From Leptasterias polaris (taxonomy: Eukaryota > Echinodermata > Asteroidea > Forcipulatida > Asteriidae), in the NCBI GenBank assembly GCA_037783415.1, contig JAZGTN010000164.1:620001-684000 (forward strand): 64,000 nucleotides of DNA, in the 5' to 3' direction. The position numbers and the translations under genes are program-made. Below, in pieces: positions 1 to 12,652 of the stretch. Each line of letters starts with the position of its first letter. Position 1 is the stretch's first letter. The notes under the pieces are model-generated. The model was given only the letters and a program-made list of their open reading frames with translations. It had not been told where the DNA came from and searched no databases.

Positions 1-2589
1 TCCACTGACTTAGGTCTTTATAACACAGATCTAAAGAGCATCCATTGGCATTATACCAAGTATGTCCACTGACTTAGGTCTCTATAACACAGATCTAAAG
101 AGCATCCATTGGCATTATACCAAGTGTGTCCACTGACTTAGGTCTCTATAACACAGATCTAAAGAGCATCCATTGGCATTATACCAAGTGTGTCCACTGA
201 CTTAGGTCTCTATAACACAGATCTAAAGAGCATCCATTGGCATTATACCAAGTATGTCCACTGACTTAGGTCTCTATAACACAGATCTAAAGAGCATCCA
301 TTGGCATTATACCAAGTGTGTCCACTGACTTAGGTCTCTATAACACAGATCTAAAGAGCATCCATTGGCATTATACCAAGTATGTCCACTGACTTAGGTC
401 TCTATAACACAGATCTAAAGAGCATCCATTGGCAAATTATATCAAGTGTGTCCACTGACTTAGGTCTCTATAACACAGATCTAAAGAGGATCCATTGGCA
501 TTATACCAAGTGTGTCCACTGACTTAGGTCTCTATAACACAGATCTAAAGAGCATCCATTGGCATTATACCAAGTATGTCCACTGACTTAGGTCTCTATA
601 ACACAGATCTAAAGAGCATCCATTGGCATTATACCAAGTGTGTCCACTGACTTAGGTCTCTATAACACAGATCTAAAGAGCATCCATTGGCATTATACCA
701 AGTATGTCCACTGACTTAGGTCTCTATAACACAGATCTAAAGAGCATCCATTGGCATTATACCAAGTGTGTCCACTGACTTAGGTCTCTATAACACAGAT
801 CTAAAGAGCATCCATTGGCATTATACCAAGTATGTCCACTGAGTTAGGTCTCTATAACACAGATCTAAAGAGCATCCATTGGCATTATACCAAGTGTGTC
901 CACTGACTTAGGTCTCTATAACACAGATCTAAAGAGCATCCATTGGCATTATACCAAGTATGTCCACTGACTTAGGTCTCTATAACACAGATCTAAAGAG
1001 CATCCATTGGCATTATACCAAGTGTGTCCACTGACTTAGGTCTCTATAACACAGATCTAAAGAGCATCCATTGGCATTATACCAAGTGTGTCCACTGACT
1101 TAGGTCTCTATAACACAGATCTAAAGAGCATCCATTGGCATTATACCAAGTATGTCCACTGAGTTAGGTCTCTATAACACAGATCTAAAGAGCATCCATT
1201 GGCATTATACCAAGTATGTCCACTGACTTAGGTCTCTATAACACAGATCTAAAGAGCATCCATTGGCATTATACCAAGTGTGTCCACTGACTTAGGTCTC
1301 TATAACACAGATCTAAAGAGCATCCATTGGCATTATACCAAGTATGTCCACTGACTTAGGTCTCTATAACACAGATCTAAAGAGCATCCATTGGCATTAT
1401 ACCAAGTGTGTCCACTGACTTAGGTCTCTATAACACAGATCTAAAGAGCATCCATTGGCATTATACCAAGTGTGTCCACTGACTTAGGTCTCTATAACAC
1501 AGATCTAAAGAGCATCCATTGGCATTATACCAAGTGTGTCCACTGACTTAGGTCTCTATAACACAGATCTAAAGAGCATCCATTGGCATTATACCAAGTG
1601 TGTCCACTGACTTAGGTCTCTATATCACAGATCTAAAGAGCATCCATTGGCATTATACCAAGTGTGTCCACTGACTTAGGTCTCTATAACACAGATCTAA
1701 AGAGCATCCATTGGCATTATACCAAGTGTGTCCACTGACTTAGGTCTCTATAACACAGATCTAAAGAGCATCCATTGGCATTATACCAAGTGTGTCCACT
1801 GACTTAGGTCTCTATAACACAGATCTAAAGAGCATCCATTGGCATTATACCAAGTGTGTCCACTGACTTAGGTCTCTATATCACAGATCTAAAGAGCATC
1901 CATTGGCATTATACCAAGTGTGTCCACTGACTTAGGTCTCTATAACACAGATCTAAAGAGCATCCATTGGCATTATACCAAGTGTGTCCACTGACTTAGG
2001 TCTCTATAACACAGATCTAAAGAGCATCCATTGGCATTATACCAAGTATGTCCACTGACTTAGGTCTCTATAACACAGATCTAAAGAGCATCCATTGGCA
2101 TTATACCAAGTGTGTCCACTGACTTAGGTCTCTATAACACAGATCTAAAGAGCATCCATTGGCATTATACCAAGTGTGTCCACTGACTTAGGTCTCTATA
2201 ACACAGATCTAAAGAGCATCCATTGGCATTATACCAAGTGTGTCCACTGACTTAGGTCTCTATAACACAGATCTAAAGAGCATCCATTGGCATTATACCA
2301 AGTATGTCCACTGACTTAGGTCTCTATAACACAGATCTAAAGAGCATCCATTGGCATTATACCAAGTGTGTCCACTGACTTAGGTCCCTATAACACAGAT
2401 CTAAAGAGCATCCATTGGCATTATACCAAGTGTGTCCACTGACTTAGGTCTCTATAACACAGATCTAAAGAGCATCCATTGGCATTATACCAAGTGTGTC
2501 CACTGACTTAGGTCTCTATAACACAGATCTAAAGAGCATCCATTGGCATTATACCAAGTATGTCCACTGACTTAGGTCTCTATAACACA
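1..2589. repeat. 64-bp satellite array, about 40.4 copies
   Basis: Head-to-tail copies of a 64-bp unit beginning TCCACTGACTTAGG and ending CCAAGTGTG or CCAAGTATG. Copies start at 1, 65, 129 and so on. A 2-bp insertion near 435 shifts the register, so the last, partial copy runs 2563-2589. Nearly all copies differ by 0-2 bases. The array is already in progress at base 1, so it probably extends further left. It ends abruptly in unrelated sequence. It lies upstream of the CEP152 exons seen here and may sit in an upstream intron of that gene. Confidence 0.97.
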
Positions 2590-3149
2590 ATGAGAGACTT
2601 TTGAGACACGATGTGGGAACAGACTCTGCAGGTTTTTATTGTTTGTTAAGCAATAAGAGACTTTCAGGTAGGCTTGGTGGCACCAGAGTTTAGGGTTAAT
2701 TAATCAAATAAAATTGAAACGTACATGTTCAGATTTACCTAAAACAATCCCCAATGACTTATGTCTGCTGCCAATTAGCATTTAAAAACCTTCCATTGAT
2801 GCATTAGTACACATGCTCACTCACTCACTCACTCATTGGTGCCATCCTCTCGAGGGTAGGCGGCAGCTAATCTTGATGTGTCCCTCCATGCACTTCTGTC
2901 TTGAGCCAGTCATATTCCCTGCGCTGAGGTTCAAGCTGGTCCAATTCTTTTAGAGCAGGCTCACGCCTGGGGGACTCACGATCCACTGCTATGGCTTTGT
3001 TACATTTCTTGACTTTTATCCTGATTAGCTGTAGTCTTGGGGCATTATGGAAAATTCGGAGGTGGGACCCCAGACCACTTCTAAGAATGGTTTAATTAAT
3101 ATCCCAGGTTCCAATTAGTCTTTCCCGTGATATATGCTATATGTAGGGT
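2590..3149. other. Non-coding stretch, possible old transposon debris
   Basis: No gene seen. A short TCAC microsatellite lies near 2817-2836, followed by moderately GC-rich sequence that looks like decayed transposon sequence but was not assigned to a family. Confidence 0.4.
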
Positions 3150-3524
3150 GTCATGGCCGAGTGGTTAAGAGCATCGGATTCAAGTTAAGAGCATCGGATT
3201 CAAGTTCTGGTGGTTTAGTCATCGGGGTGTGGGTTCGAGTCCCGGTCATGACGCTTGTGTCCTTGAGCAAGACACTTGGCTATAATTGCTTCTCTTCACC
3301 CAGGGGTATAAATGGGTACCTGCAAGGGTAGAGGTTGATATTGTGTTTGAAAAAGCCATCGGAGCGCCATCACGGCAGCCCGGGCTGTATACTCCCCAGG
3401 GAGCTGAGAAAGATTAAAGGAATGTTATTGGCCCAATGACCAGGGCACTAATGTAAAGCGCATTGAGACGTTATTGTGAAATGCGCTATATAAGAACTAG
3501 TTATTATTATTATTATTATTAACA
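3150..3524 (+). mobile_element. tRNA-Leu-derived SINE with internal head duplication
   Basis: The head (3150-3252) is tRNA-like. It has a Leu-type A box (TGGCCGAGTGGTTAAG), an anticodon-arm sequence with CAA as in tRNA-Leu(CAA), a B box (GGTTCGAGTCC), and an acceptor stem GTCATG (3150-3155) pairing with CATGAC (3247-3252). A 20-bp piece of the head is repeated in tandem (about 3165-3204), which would prevent a normal tRNA fold. The body carries CTTGAGCAAGACACTT and GCGCTATATAAGAA and ends in (TTA)n at 3502-3522. The same body family occurs in reverse at 35574-35851. These features indicate a Pol III-type SINE, not a working tRNA. Confidence 0.85.
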
Positions 3525-4058
3525 ATCACGCAAGCTTTCAGACACTTTTTGATGGCAGATGACATTAAAGTTGTGCACTAGGCACTATTCTTCGTACTTT
3601 AATCTGATTTCCTATTATTGTTTTCCCCGGAGGAAAAATCAGTAAAACTGTTATAAAATTACTTGATAAGTCTATGAAAACCTATACTACATATAGGTCA
3701 GCCCTTGTCTCAGTAAAATTGTCCTATTTTTTTTCCAAACACCAAATATCATGCTTGACTAGGCAGTTGCACGAACACGTATGCTGCATGCCGCCACCAG
3801 CCCCATCAAAAAAGGTGCGACAGGCCCTCATTTTGCCCATCAGTAGTGTTTTTGTGGGCATGCACGGTGTGCATTTTGCATACTTCATGGAAAAAGGTCT
3901 ATGGAGCCTAGTTGTTAACTCAGTTGGTGAAGCACAACATGTTGGCTTATTTAAATCTTCTGTTTTGGTTAACTCCTAATGTTAAGCCCCAGTGTAGTAT
4001 TTCAGAGGTCACAGGTTCTGACCCACTGATAATAAATACTCATTTTTCGTACCATCAG
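3525..4058. other. CEP152 intron or upstream sequence, no gene seen
   Basis: AT-rich sequence after the SINE tail. Short open frames here lack support. The stretch ends at the splice acceptor ATCAG (to 4058) of the first CEP152 exon recognised in the window. Confidence 0.5.
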
Positions 4059-7000
4059 AGAGTAGCAGAGGTTACCAAGACTCTGGAGGCCAAACACCTA
4101 TCTCACATCACTAGCCTGCAGGAACTGATGGAGAAAGGAAAGCAGAGATTGAAACGGGAAATGTTAGATGAGAAACTCTGTGCCTTACAAGATGCCAGGA
4201 ACCGTCTTGAGAGAGAACATCATGAAGCCTTAGAAGAAGCCCTGAAAGTCTCAAAGGTAAGAAATCAATGATTGCACCATTCAGCAGAGTAGATTTTATG
4301 CATGAGTGGTTTGGGATAAGATGAAAGTGGCTGTGGATGTTCTTATCTGCAGGACTTGGCAGCCAAGCTCGGTGACTTTTATGTGACTTTTATTCTGTCT
4401 TTCTTTATAATTTTGCCAATAAATCAGCATTTTGTTGACAAAACCTTTAAACAGATGAACCAGCAAAAGGAAATGTTCACACTAAACTCTGTAGGTTAAA
4501 ATAATGTCAAATATGTGTACTGTGCAAAAGCACCTTTTGTTCCACATAAACAATCCATTCTGAAGGATTATCTAATTTTCTATAATTACGAGCCTCAGAA
4601 AGCTGAAAACAAAGGCAACAGTGGCAGCTATTTGGGTTTGGGGGTTTTGAATAATTTGATCTTGTTAACTCATTAACCAGATGGAGAGTTTGGCCCAAAA
4701 GTCCAGAGAGTGGCAGGTCAAGCTGGATGAGATGTTGAAGACACAGCAAGAGGTGGTCGACGAGGCAGTACAAGAAGCTCAGGAAGAATGGCATAAGGTG
4801 AGATACCATACCAACTCTTATTTCTCTACATCAAACCTAAGGACTGTACCAAACTGTCTTGATTTTCTAAGAAGAAAGCCTACAGGATCCAAAATTTAGG
4901 TCATGGTTGGGTTAAGTAGGTAGGGACACAAGGAATAGAGTACAGTCAACTCTCGTTATAACAACTACCTCTTTATAACAACAGAAACATGGTTTTAAGA
5001 GGACAGCAAAACTAAAAAATGCAAAGCAGAAATGAGATTCTGGACTTGTGAATGTACTCTCTGCAAGAAGAACCTCTTTATGACAGTGCTCTTTATGATG
5101 AGAAGAACCTCTTTATGACAGTGCTCTTTATGATGAGAAGAACCTCTTTATGACAGTGCTCTTTATGATGAGAAGAACCTCTTTATGACAGTGCTCTTTA
5201 TGATGAGAAGAACCTCTTTATGACAGTGCTCTTTATGATGAGAAGAACCTCTTTATGACAGTGCTCTTTATGATGAGAAGAACCTCTTTATGACAGTGCT
5301 CTTTATGATGAGAAGAACCTCTTTATGACAGTGCTCTTTATGATGAGAAGAACCTCTTTATGACAGTGCTCTTTATGATGAGAAGAACCTCTTTATGACA
5401 GTGCTCTTTATGATGAGAAGAACCTCTTTATGACAGTGCTCTTTATGATGAGAAGAACCTCTTTATGACAGTGCTCTTTATGATGAGAAGAACCTCTTTA
5501 TGACAGTGCTCTTTATGATGAGAAGAACCTCTTTATGACAGTGCTCTTTATGATGAGAAGAACCTCTTTATGACAGTGCTCTTTATGATGAGAAGAACCT
5601 CTTTATGACAGTGCTCTCTTTATGATGAGAAGAACCTCTTTATGACAGTGCTCTTTATGATGAGAAGAACCTCTTTATGACAGTGCTCTTTATGATGAGA
5701 AGAACCTCTTTATGACAGTGCTCTTTATGATGAGAAGAACCTCTTTATGACAGTGCTCTTTATGATGAGAAGAACCTCTTTATGACAGTGCTCTTTATGA
5801 TGAGAAGAACCTCTTTATGATGAGAAGAACCTCTTTATGACAGTGCTCTTTATGATGAGAAGAACCTCTTTATGACAGTGCTCTTTATGATGAGGGTTGA
5901 CTGTATTTCAAATCAATAATTCTGATTGGTGTGAACTTATATCAAGTCAAAGCTTTTAAGATTCTAATTGACAATTTTCTGATACTCATCCAAACTTTCC
6001 GCTACCATGTGTGCATTGATTCAGAGAAAGCATGAGATGGAAGAAACCCAGAGGAAAGCATTAGAAAGTCTACAAGCCGAGGCAGAGGCTGACCAAGAAG
6101 AGTTAAGAACCAAGTATGAGAGGGCGCTAGAGAGAGGAATACAGGAAGCTGTGACTGCAGCTAGGGAGCAGTGGTCTCAGGTTAGTATCAATGTGTTAGA
6201 TTCCAGGAGCTATAAATAAAACGTTCATTGTAATCAGAAGGGCCAGCTGGGTATTTATCACACAGTGTGTTTTCGAGCAAGATGGAGAGACGAGATGGTC
6301 AGCCACATTGGATCAACAGCCTGGCAAAGACATACACAGAGCAGAAATACTTAGCACAGTTTGGGAGAGGCCTTCACCAAGCAGTGGGATGACATGGGGT
6401 GATGATGATGATGATGTGGTTTGGGGGTTGTTGAGGAATGTAACGTGTCTTCAAACGATAATGTTTGGAATGTTTGTTTATACTTGTACAAGATTTCCGT
6501 AAAAATAACTTGTGACTTTCTAAAAAGTTCTCTATCGCCAATTTTGTTGTAACAGAACTGTGATGCCGAGCTTAGGAAAACTTGTGATGAGATCTTGGAA
6601 CGCAAAGAGCAGATCTGGCACCGAGAACGTGAAGACCTCCAGGAGCAACTTAAAGATGCAGCCTCCCAGCTACAATCCAGTCTGAAGCAAGGTGATCGAC
6701 ACCGCAAGAAGCAAGTCCTCTCTAAACAGAAAATGGAGAAGGAGATAGAGTCGTTGAAGGAGCAGCTTCAAGATGCTGATCGGGAGATGAAACAGACGGA
6801 GTTTAGCTTGAGGAGGGACTTGGAGAAACTTCAAAGTCGGCTGAAAGGAGCGAATGAGGCTGTTGTGGAGGAGTTGGAGGCTAAAATGGCGAAGATGAGC
6901 AGGAGACATGAGGAGGAGTTGATAAGAATGAGACAGAGAAGATGTGATCAGAAACAACTTAGTGATTCAACTTCACAGGTAAGAATATCTCAAGAAATTC

Positions 7001-10000
7001 CTAATAACCCTACTACTACCTCAAATACTCCTTAATAGGTTCTGATTGATCCGGTACTGTATTAGCTATTTACCTGTGTACATGTGTTTGTGATGCTCTG
7101 CATGCAAACTAATTCTAGCTACTTGCAATCCCAGCCGGTTGCATTATGGTGCAGAGTGTTGTGTGTTTTTTCAGAGACAACAATTTGTTCGGAAAGTAAA
7201 GTTGCTATTGGTTGGGAATAGTTTTTACATGTCTGTCAGCCAGGTGCACCACTATAGGTTATGCATGAAACTGCGTTTGGTTTTGGTTTTGAGTTTCGGA
7301 AGTAATGGTAGATTTAAAGCCGCTAGGTGGCTGCAGGATACCAGCTAATTTTCCATATTAGTCAATTTCTAAACCTACACACAGTTCTAGAAACAATGGA
7401 TGTACCCTTAGACCAGTAAACTTTGCTGTCATCCAGCACCTCACAAATCCCACATTTTAACTACTTTATTTAAATGACTAATTTGTTTACAATGTCTTTA
7501 TGTTTCACAGACAAATAACAATGACTGTGTGTCTGCAGAGGCAATGCAAGAACTGAAAACTCATTACATAACAACAGTCAAGAAGATCAAAGGTAAATAA
7601 TTTGCTTTCAAGTAACTGCCCTTCTTGGTCACATATAAGTGTTCAACTTTAATAATTATTCCCAATTCCTATCTCTGAGTGTTTTATCATAATAGGTTCT
7701 TCTTTATTTTCTCTTTTTATACATTTAAATAATATAGTTTAACAGTATCATTATATCATGATTTCATATTTCATAAATACCCAGTTTAAAAAAGAAATCC
7801 TGAGAGTTTCTCAGAGATTTAATTTTGTTCCAGGAAAAAATATGTAAAAAAAATAATGGCCTGACGTTTCGACCCTAGCAGAGTCTTTTTTGAAGGCTAA
7901 ATGACATCACAACACACATAAACATGTAGTCAAGTGGAAATACATAAATAGAGAGAGATAGGCAGAAACATATATCCCATTCAACTGTGCTCTACTTCTT
8001 GATTTTTTAATATATAATTTTCTACCAGCATTTTGTGTTCTTTCTAAAATTGTAACAAATATAGACTTGTATTATTATTATTTTTTTTATTATTTTTTTT
8101 TTGGTTTACAGTGGATGTGATCAAACGAATGGAAGACATGAGAGAAAACTTTAGATGTACTGTCCACACAGAGGTCATGAAAGAAAGACACTCAACCACA
8201 AAGAAACTACGCAGATATTACCTTCAATGTCTACAACAATTCCTGGAAGAGGATAGTCAGAATCCAAGGTATGTTTCTATCATTACTGTTCAGTACTGAC
8301 AAACTTTAATAAACCCCTTGCATATAACTTCACAAGACCCAAACGGTGCCCTCATGGAGGTCTGTCAAGACCTTTTATTGACTGGGAGTCCTTGCAAGGT
8401 GTGTACATGACTGGGAGTTCTTGCAAGGTGTGTACACGTGTGCACATTTCCATTGTTTGACCTCAACAATGGCGGCCAATGCAAGGGGTCTATTAGCATC
8501 AGTACAACAAATCGGGGGCAACGATTATTTGTGAAAATTTGATAATTTTGTTGGTTCAGTACTATTGTCCAGTTTGTATAAATTTCATAAAAATTGGTTA
8601 ATCATAGTTTCAAATGCCTGTTGAATTGAGTTTATTGGTGATACATCTTCTTCAAGGTATTTATTTGGCCAAGTGAACATGAAGTTTGTGTGCATAACAT
8701 TTATCTGTGGAGTTTGATTATTTTTCTGATATATAGGCTCTTTTGATTGTTACAAATATGAAATTGTAAATAAGGACTGTACAGCACTGAGCTGATGATT
8801 TACAGTGTGAAAAAAAACAAGTCAGACAATGTTTAATGATTGAAACCATCAAATGGTCTTCATATTCGGTCTCTCCTTACATATCTGCTTACTATCTGGG
8901 GGTACCCTGTGTCCCTGAACTAGTTCCTGTCAATCTCTCTTTTCTTCTTTTTATTTTTCTTCTTCTGCCAGTCATTTTACCTAGTTGTATTTAACAACTC
9001 TTTTAACCTTTTTATATAGGAATCACACCAAATCACAGTCTACAGCAAGTAAACTAGCAGCAATGGCCAAAGCCCTAGATCTTCAGCCAGATGAGGTAAC
9101 CATGAGAAACCCACGCCCCGTTACATCAGGTCAGAGCATCACATCTCTAACTACAAGACCTACTGAGGTTAAAAGAACCCTTGATAGCAGCAGTGATGGA
9201 CATGGAAACATTGATCCAATAAGCAGTAGGAAGGGGCCAGGTATTGAAGGAAGACCACTTCCCAGTGATACCTCAACTGTGGCTAGAGGTACCCATGACT
9301 TCTTTAACCAACCTGATGACAAATCGAGCATATCTCAAAGCAGCTCAAATCAAGACGGCTCTAGAATCAGACAAACTTCTCCGCGTGGTACCTCTACTGC
9401 CAACAGCCGCAAATCCTCCATTGATCTTGCTGCTTCCTCCTCAGGAATATCCTGGGAGGACATGGAGACTGGGATCTCTCTTGGCAAGCTACCTATTCAA
9501 CCACGAGAGTTCAACCCTAGACCAGAGCGTCTGCCTTCCCACCTCTATGATAAATCATCTGGTAGCTCAATGTCAACCGCCTCTTCATCATATGACTCTG
9601 TAACTGCACGATCAAGGGAGTCTTCTCCAAGCCATTCAGTCAGTAGTTCTAGGAAGGCACAGTTAGAAAGCAGATCCCACTCTGGTGGTCAGTCGTATAC
9701 AAATAATCCACTATACCGAGTAAGTCTTAAATCACAAGAAAACTCCCCAGAAAACTCTACCTGTGATACCAACAGAGGACAGTTACAATTACTCAATGGA
9801 CCATCTAGGATAACTGAACGAAATGTTTCAAGCCATTCCATGAAGCACAAGTTGGGTACAAAATCACAAGAAAGTTCACCTGAAACTTCGTCACCAAGAT
9901 TGAGATTGCACACTTATAACGCTTCAAACATAACCACACGCTCAAGACAAAATCTCAGTGATGATTTAATTTCATCCCAGAAAAGCCCCTTTATAAAACC

Positions 10001-10502
10001 AATCACAAGTGTCAAGAGAAACACCGACTCTAAGAAAGATCCGTTGAAGGTCCTACCACCATCTGAGAGAACAGCTGCCATGCTGGCGTCCATGCCAATG
10101 AGTATTCTTAAACCAATACCTCAGTCTACCCGCCACACACAAATCCCCTCTCCAGGACCTTACAAGCCTACCGATACATCTACTGCATCCCTTGATACCA
10201 TTTATAATGACCTACCAGCAAGTCTGAATATCCAAGACATTCCACATGACGACTTTACACTCGATAAGGTGGTCAGGTTTAATTGTGTTTCCCAGAGGAA
10301 AGATGATTATAACTATAAAAGTCCCGCTGACGGGGCAGCATTGAGACCTTCTAAATCTAGGAAAGTTGAAAATACATCTACTTTGCCTTCTAAAATGAAC
10401 ATCAGAACCAATATGTCTCTAACAAGCTCTCGTGACAAATTAAGCCACATGCTGCAGCAGGACAGTGGCTTTGTAAGCCCGCAGGTTGAGGAACAAACTT
10501 GA
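4059..10502 (+). CDS. CEP152: Centrosomal protein CEP152 (asterless homologue), 3' part
   Basis: Scaffold of the proximal centriole that recruits PLK4 for centriole duplication (family knowledge). Exons placed: 4059-4256, 4681-4797, 6025-6180, 6556-6978, 7511-7592, 8112-8268 and 9020-10502. Together they give 2616 nt, exactly 872 codons including TGA, with AG and GT borders and matching phases throughout. Residues 1-298 of this portion are Glu/Lys/Arg-rich coiled coil with repeated E-W/Q-W segments (EEWHK, REQWSQ). The last exons carry the block that identifies CEP152: TVKKIK, then KLRRYYLQCLQQFLEED, then SKLAAMAK. The final 1.5-kb exon encodes a Ser/Thr-rich, probably disordered tail. The N-terminal exons lie left of, or beyond, the satellite, so the gene is partial here. 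One intron holds a MITE with an expanded minisatellite. Confidence 0.9.
4943..5903. mobile_element. pogo/Tigger-like MITE in a CEP152 intron
   Basis: Bounded by CAGTCAAC (4943-4950) and its inverted match GTTGACTG (5896-5903), with a TA on each side (4941-4942 and 5904-5905), as expected for Tc1/mariner-pogo elements. The terminal repeats extend imperfectly: CTCGTTATAAC on the left against CTCATCATAAA on the right, inverted. There is no transposase frame. Most of the interior is the 35-bp tandem array listed separately. Confidence 0.75.
5068..5894. repeat. 35-bp minisatellite, 24 units
   Basis: Tandem units beginning AAGAACCTCTTTATGACAGT. There are 23 units of 35 bp, one with 2 extra bases near 5617, plus one shortened 20-bp unit near 5805-5824. 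Units are almost identical. The unit resembles the subterminal part of the surrounding MITE (ACCTCTTTATAACAAC near 4966), so it probably arose by amplifying MITE end sequence. Confidence 0.95.
7850..7935. repeat. Possible dispersed-repeat fragment in CEP152 intron
   Basis: Contains CTGACGTTTCGACCCTAGCA, a phrase I associate with MITE-like repeats of marine invertebrates. No second copy in this window, so the assignment rests on recall only. Confidence 0.3.
8379..8436. repeat. 29-bp tandem duplication
   Basis: Two adjacent copies of a 29-bp segment starting TGACTGGGAGT, with one difference, in the last CEP152 intron. Confidence 0.85.
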
Positions 10503-11057
10503 GCCAACATAGACCATTTCAAATAAACATTTCTAGTTGCTCAGGAAGAATGTTATTGCACAAAATGTAAAATAGTATTAAGGTTTACTTGTTGCAGTTA
10601 TTGAGCATTACTACTGTTATGCTGAAGAAGAGTTACTGCCTTTGGGTCAAACAAACAAAAATCAACTCCAACCAGTCAGTCTTCCACAGGTCTAATTTAG
10701 GATGTACTTCTAGAGATATACAAATTTGAGTTTAAAATTAAATTGATAGGTTTTGTTAGAGTCTAAGTTATTGTTTGTTTAATGTTTGTAGTTTAATCCA
10801 AATGAGATGAATTGCATCAAGCCAATTAATAACTTAATGTTGTACATTTGTAAATAGCAGGAGATAATTTTATTTATATATTTGTAAATTGAAAAATGAT
10901 TTGAGTTGAAATAAAACTGTACTTTATGAAGAAGAAAAAAATGTTTGTTTGAATCTTTAAACATTTGTTTTTCTTGACCTTCCTGAGGAAGTTACCCATT
11001 GAAATAAAAAAAACAATTGTTTTTGCTCATTGGTTAAGTTTGAAACCAAAAAGATAA
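10503..11057 (+). other. CEP152 3' UTR and downstream flank
   Basis: AT-rich sequence after the CEP152 stop. It holds AATAAA hexamers at 10522-10527, 10910-10915 and 11003-11008. The LTR of the Ty3/gypsy element begins at 11058. Confidence 0.6.
10910..10915 (+). promoter_or_regulatory. Likely CEP152 polyadenylation signal
   Basis: AATAAA about 410 bp after the stop codon, followed within 30 bases by A-rich and then TG/T-rich sequence (TGTTTGTTTG), the usual downstream element pattern. Two other hexamers are alternatives. Confidence 0.55.
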
Positions 11058-12558
11058 TGTGACACTGAGAAAATGTGACACGACAAGGATGGTGTACATT
11101 ACTGTGTCTGGTTCATTTAATGGTGAGCTGCATCTTTTAAGTAATTAGCAAAACCAAAACAAGCCCTGAAAAGATACAAAATAGAATTTCCATATAAATA
11201 CAATGCTTTAGGAAATACCAATCCAGCAAAGTAAATTATAAAAAGAACAATGATAATCCTCAGAAAATCCAATGCAATCAAAAGAGATAAATCGAACTTG
11301 ATAACACAATTTGCCTCTAACTATAAAGTCAAGTTAAATTCCAAAAATGAATTAATACAAGGCATGTAAATGCTTTAACTTGCAAAGACAAAATAGGAAA
11401 TAACTAAAGCAAATGTGCAATGCATCTCTAAATATATGACTATGGACTCAGCAAACCATAGACTTAAATCAGTCTGCTCATCATTATAACCTAAGGATCC
11501 ATAAAGAAACTAACTTAGGAAAAATGAATTAATATCATAAGAACAGGATTATAAAGAAATAACATAACTAAATAAATGATAAACAAGTATGCAGATGGCA
11601 TATTTAATTAAGTATTAAAAGAGAAATATGAGTAATATATGCTGCATCACATAAACCTAAGGACTAGTGTGCCAGTCTAATAAGACATTACTGGTATATC
11701 TTAGGTCACACGCTCCAATAAACACTGGACAAAAGAAATCTCTGCAGGGTAATAAACACTCTGCCTCCCTGTACTAAGGTATGGTGCCTTCCAAGAAACT
11801 GTGTGCACCTCATTATATATGCAGCAACTTAGGGGATTAGGGTATCACTACACTGCACTATGGGCATCTACACAGGACAAAGAAACTATGAATTTATACA
11901 CTGAAAGTATAAATCTAAGAATATGTACATACACAAGTGGAAAATAGATGAGGAATATATGTATTGTAAAATAAGGAAATCTATTCTTGAACTTTGTGTA
12001 CTCAAGAAGTTAACTAAATGTGAACAAGAAATAAAGTGGTTTATACATGTACATGTAATCAAAGTAAGGGAAATCTAAATCCTTCAAATCCATGGAAATA
12101 GATTATATCTCTAAACACAGAAAGTCATCAAAAGGATGATCTTTCCTAAATATGCAATAATAGATACAACACAGTGAATCCGGGCTTCCTAAAGACCATC
12201 AATGAATGAATCCACTTTAAATTCAGTAATCAGAGTAAAGTTTAAGAATACTCAAGCTAACTTCGGAATTAATCAAAAAGTGTTCACAATGTCTCAATAA
12301 AAAGAAACTTAGGAACTTTAACAATAAGAACAATTATTAAAACAATATAAATGAATTCTTACCCCAGTCGAGTCATCCACAAAATCTTGAGACATTAACT
12401 AAGAACATGTGTAGAAGGAAGCAGGACACTGTGTGTGGTGTTAACAGTACCAGTGCTAGTGGTGGAATGACTCACTCAAGACAAAGAATAAGTGTGAGCT
12501 TTACCTTAGGGTCAAGCGAGGGCGCTGCGCAGGAGAAATATGTAAATGAGCTGTCACA
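11058..12558 (-). repeat. 3' LTR of the gypsy element
   Basis: 1501 bp, TGTGACA at one edge and TGTCACA at the other (inverted 7-bp termini). It matches the right LTR at a constant offset of 7220 bp with no indel and no difference seen by eye. Confidence 0.95.
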
Positions 12559-12575
12559 TACTCCCCTGCTCTAAG
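12559..12575 (-). other. Polypurine tract of the gypsy element
   Basis: On the minus strand the sequence just before the 3' LTR reads AGAGCAGGGGAGTA, a purine-rich run in the position expected for the plus-strand primer. Confidence 0.6.
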
Positions 12576-12652
12576 GTTGGCGTCCCGACAACCTAAACTG
12601 ATAAAAGATTAATACAAACAAAACAAATGCAATTTACTATTTACAAAAAAAA

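Noticed and set aside
1..2589. CRISPR-like regular repeats
   Set aside because: Units are contiguous with no unique spacers, and the window is a metazoan genome with introns. It is a satellite.
3134..3331. 65-codon frame and apparent tRNA gene
   Set aside because: The frame is just the SINE read through; the tRNA-like part has a 20-bp internal duplication and a SINE body attached.
9131..9913. Minus- and plus-strand frames inside the last CEP152 exon
   Set aside because: The long plus frame with the CEP152 signature explains this stretch; the others are overlaps.
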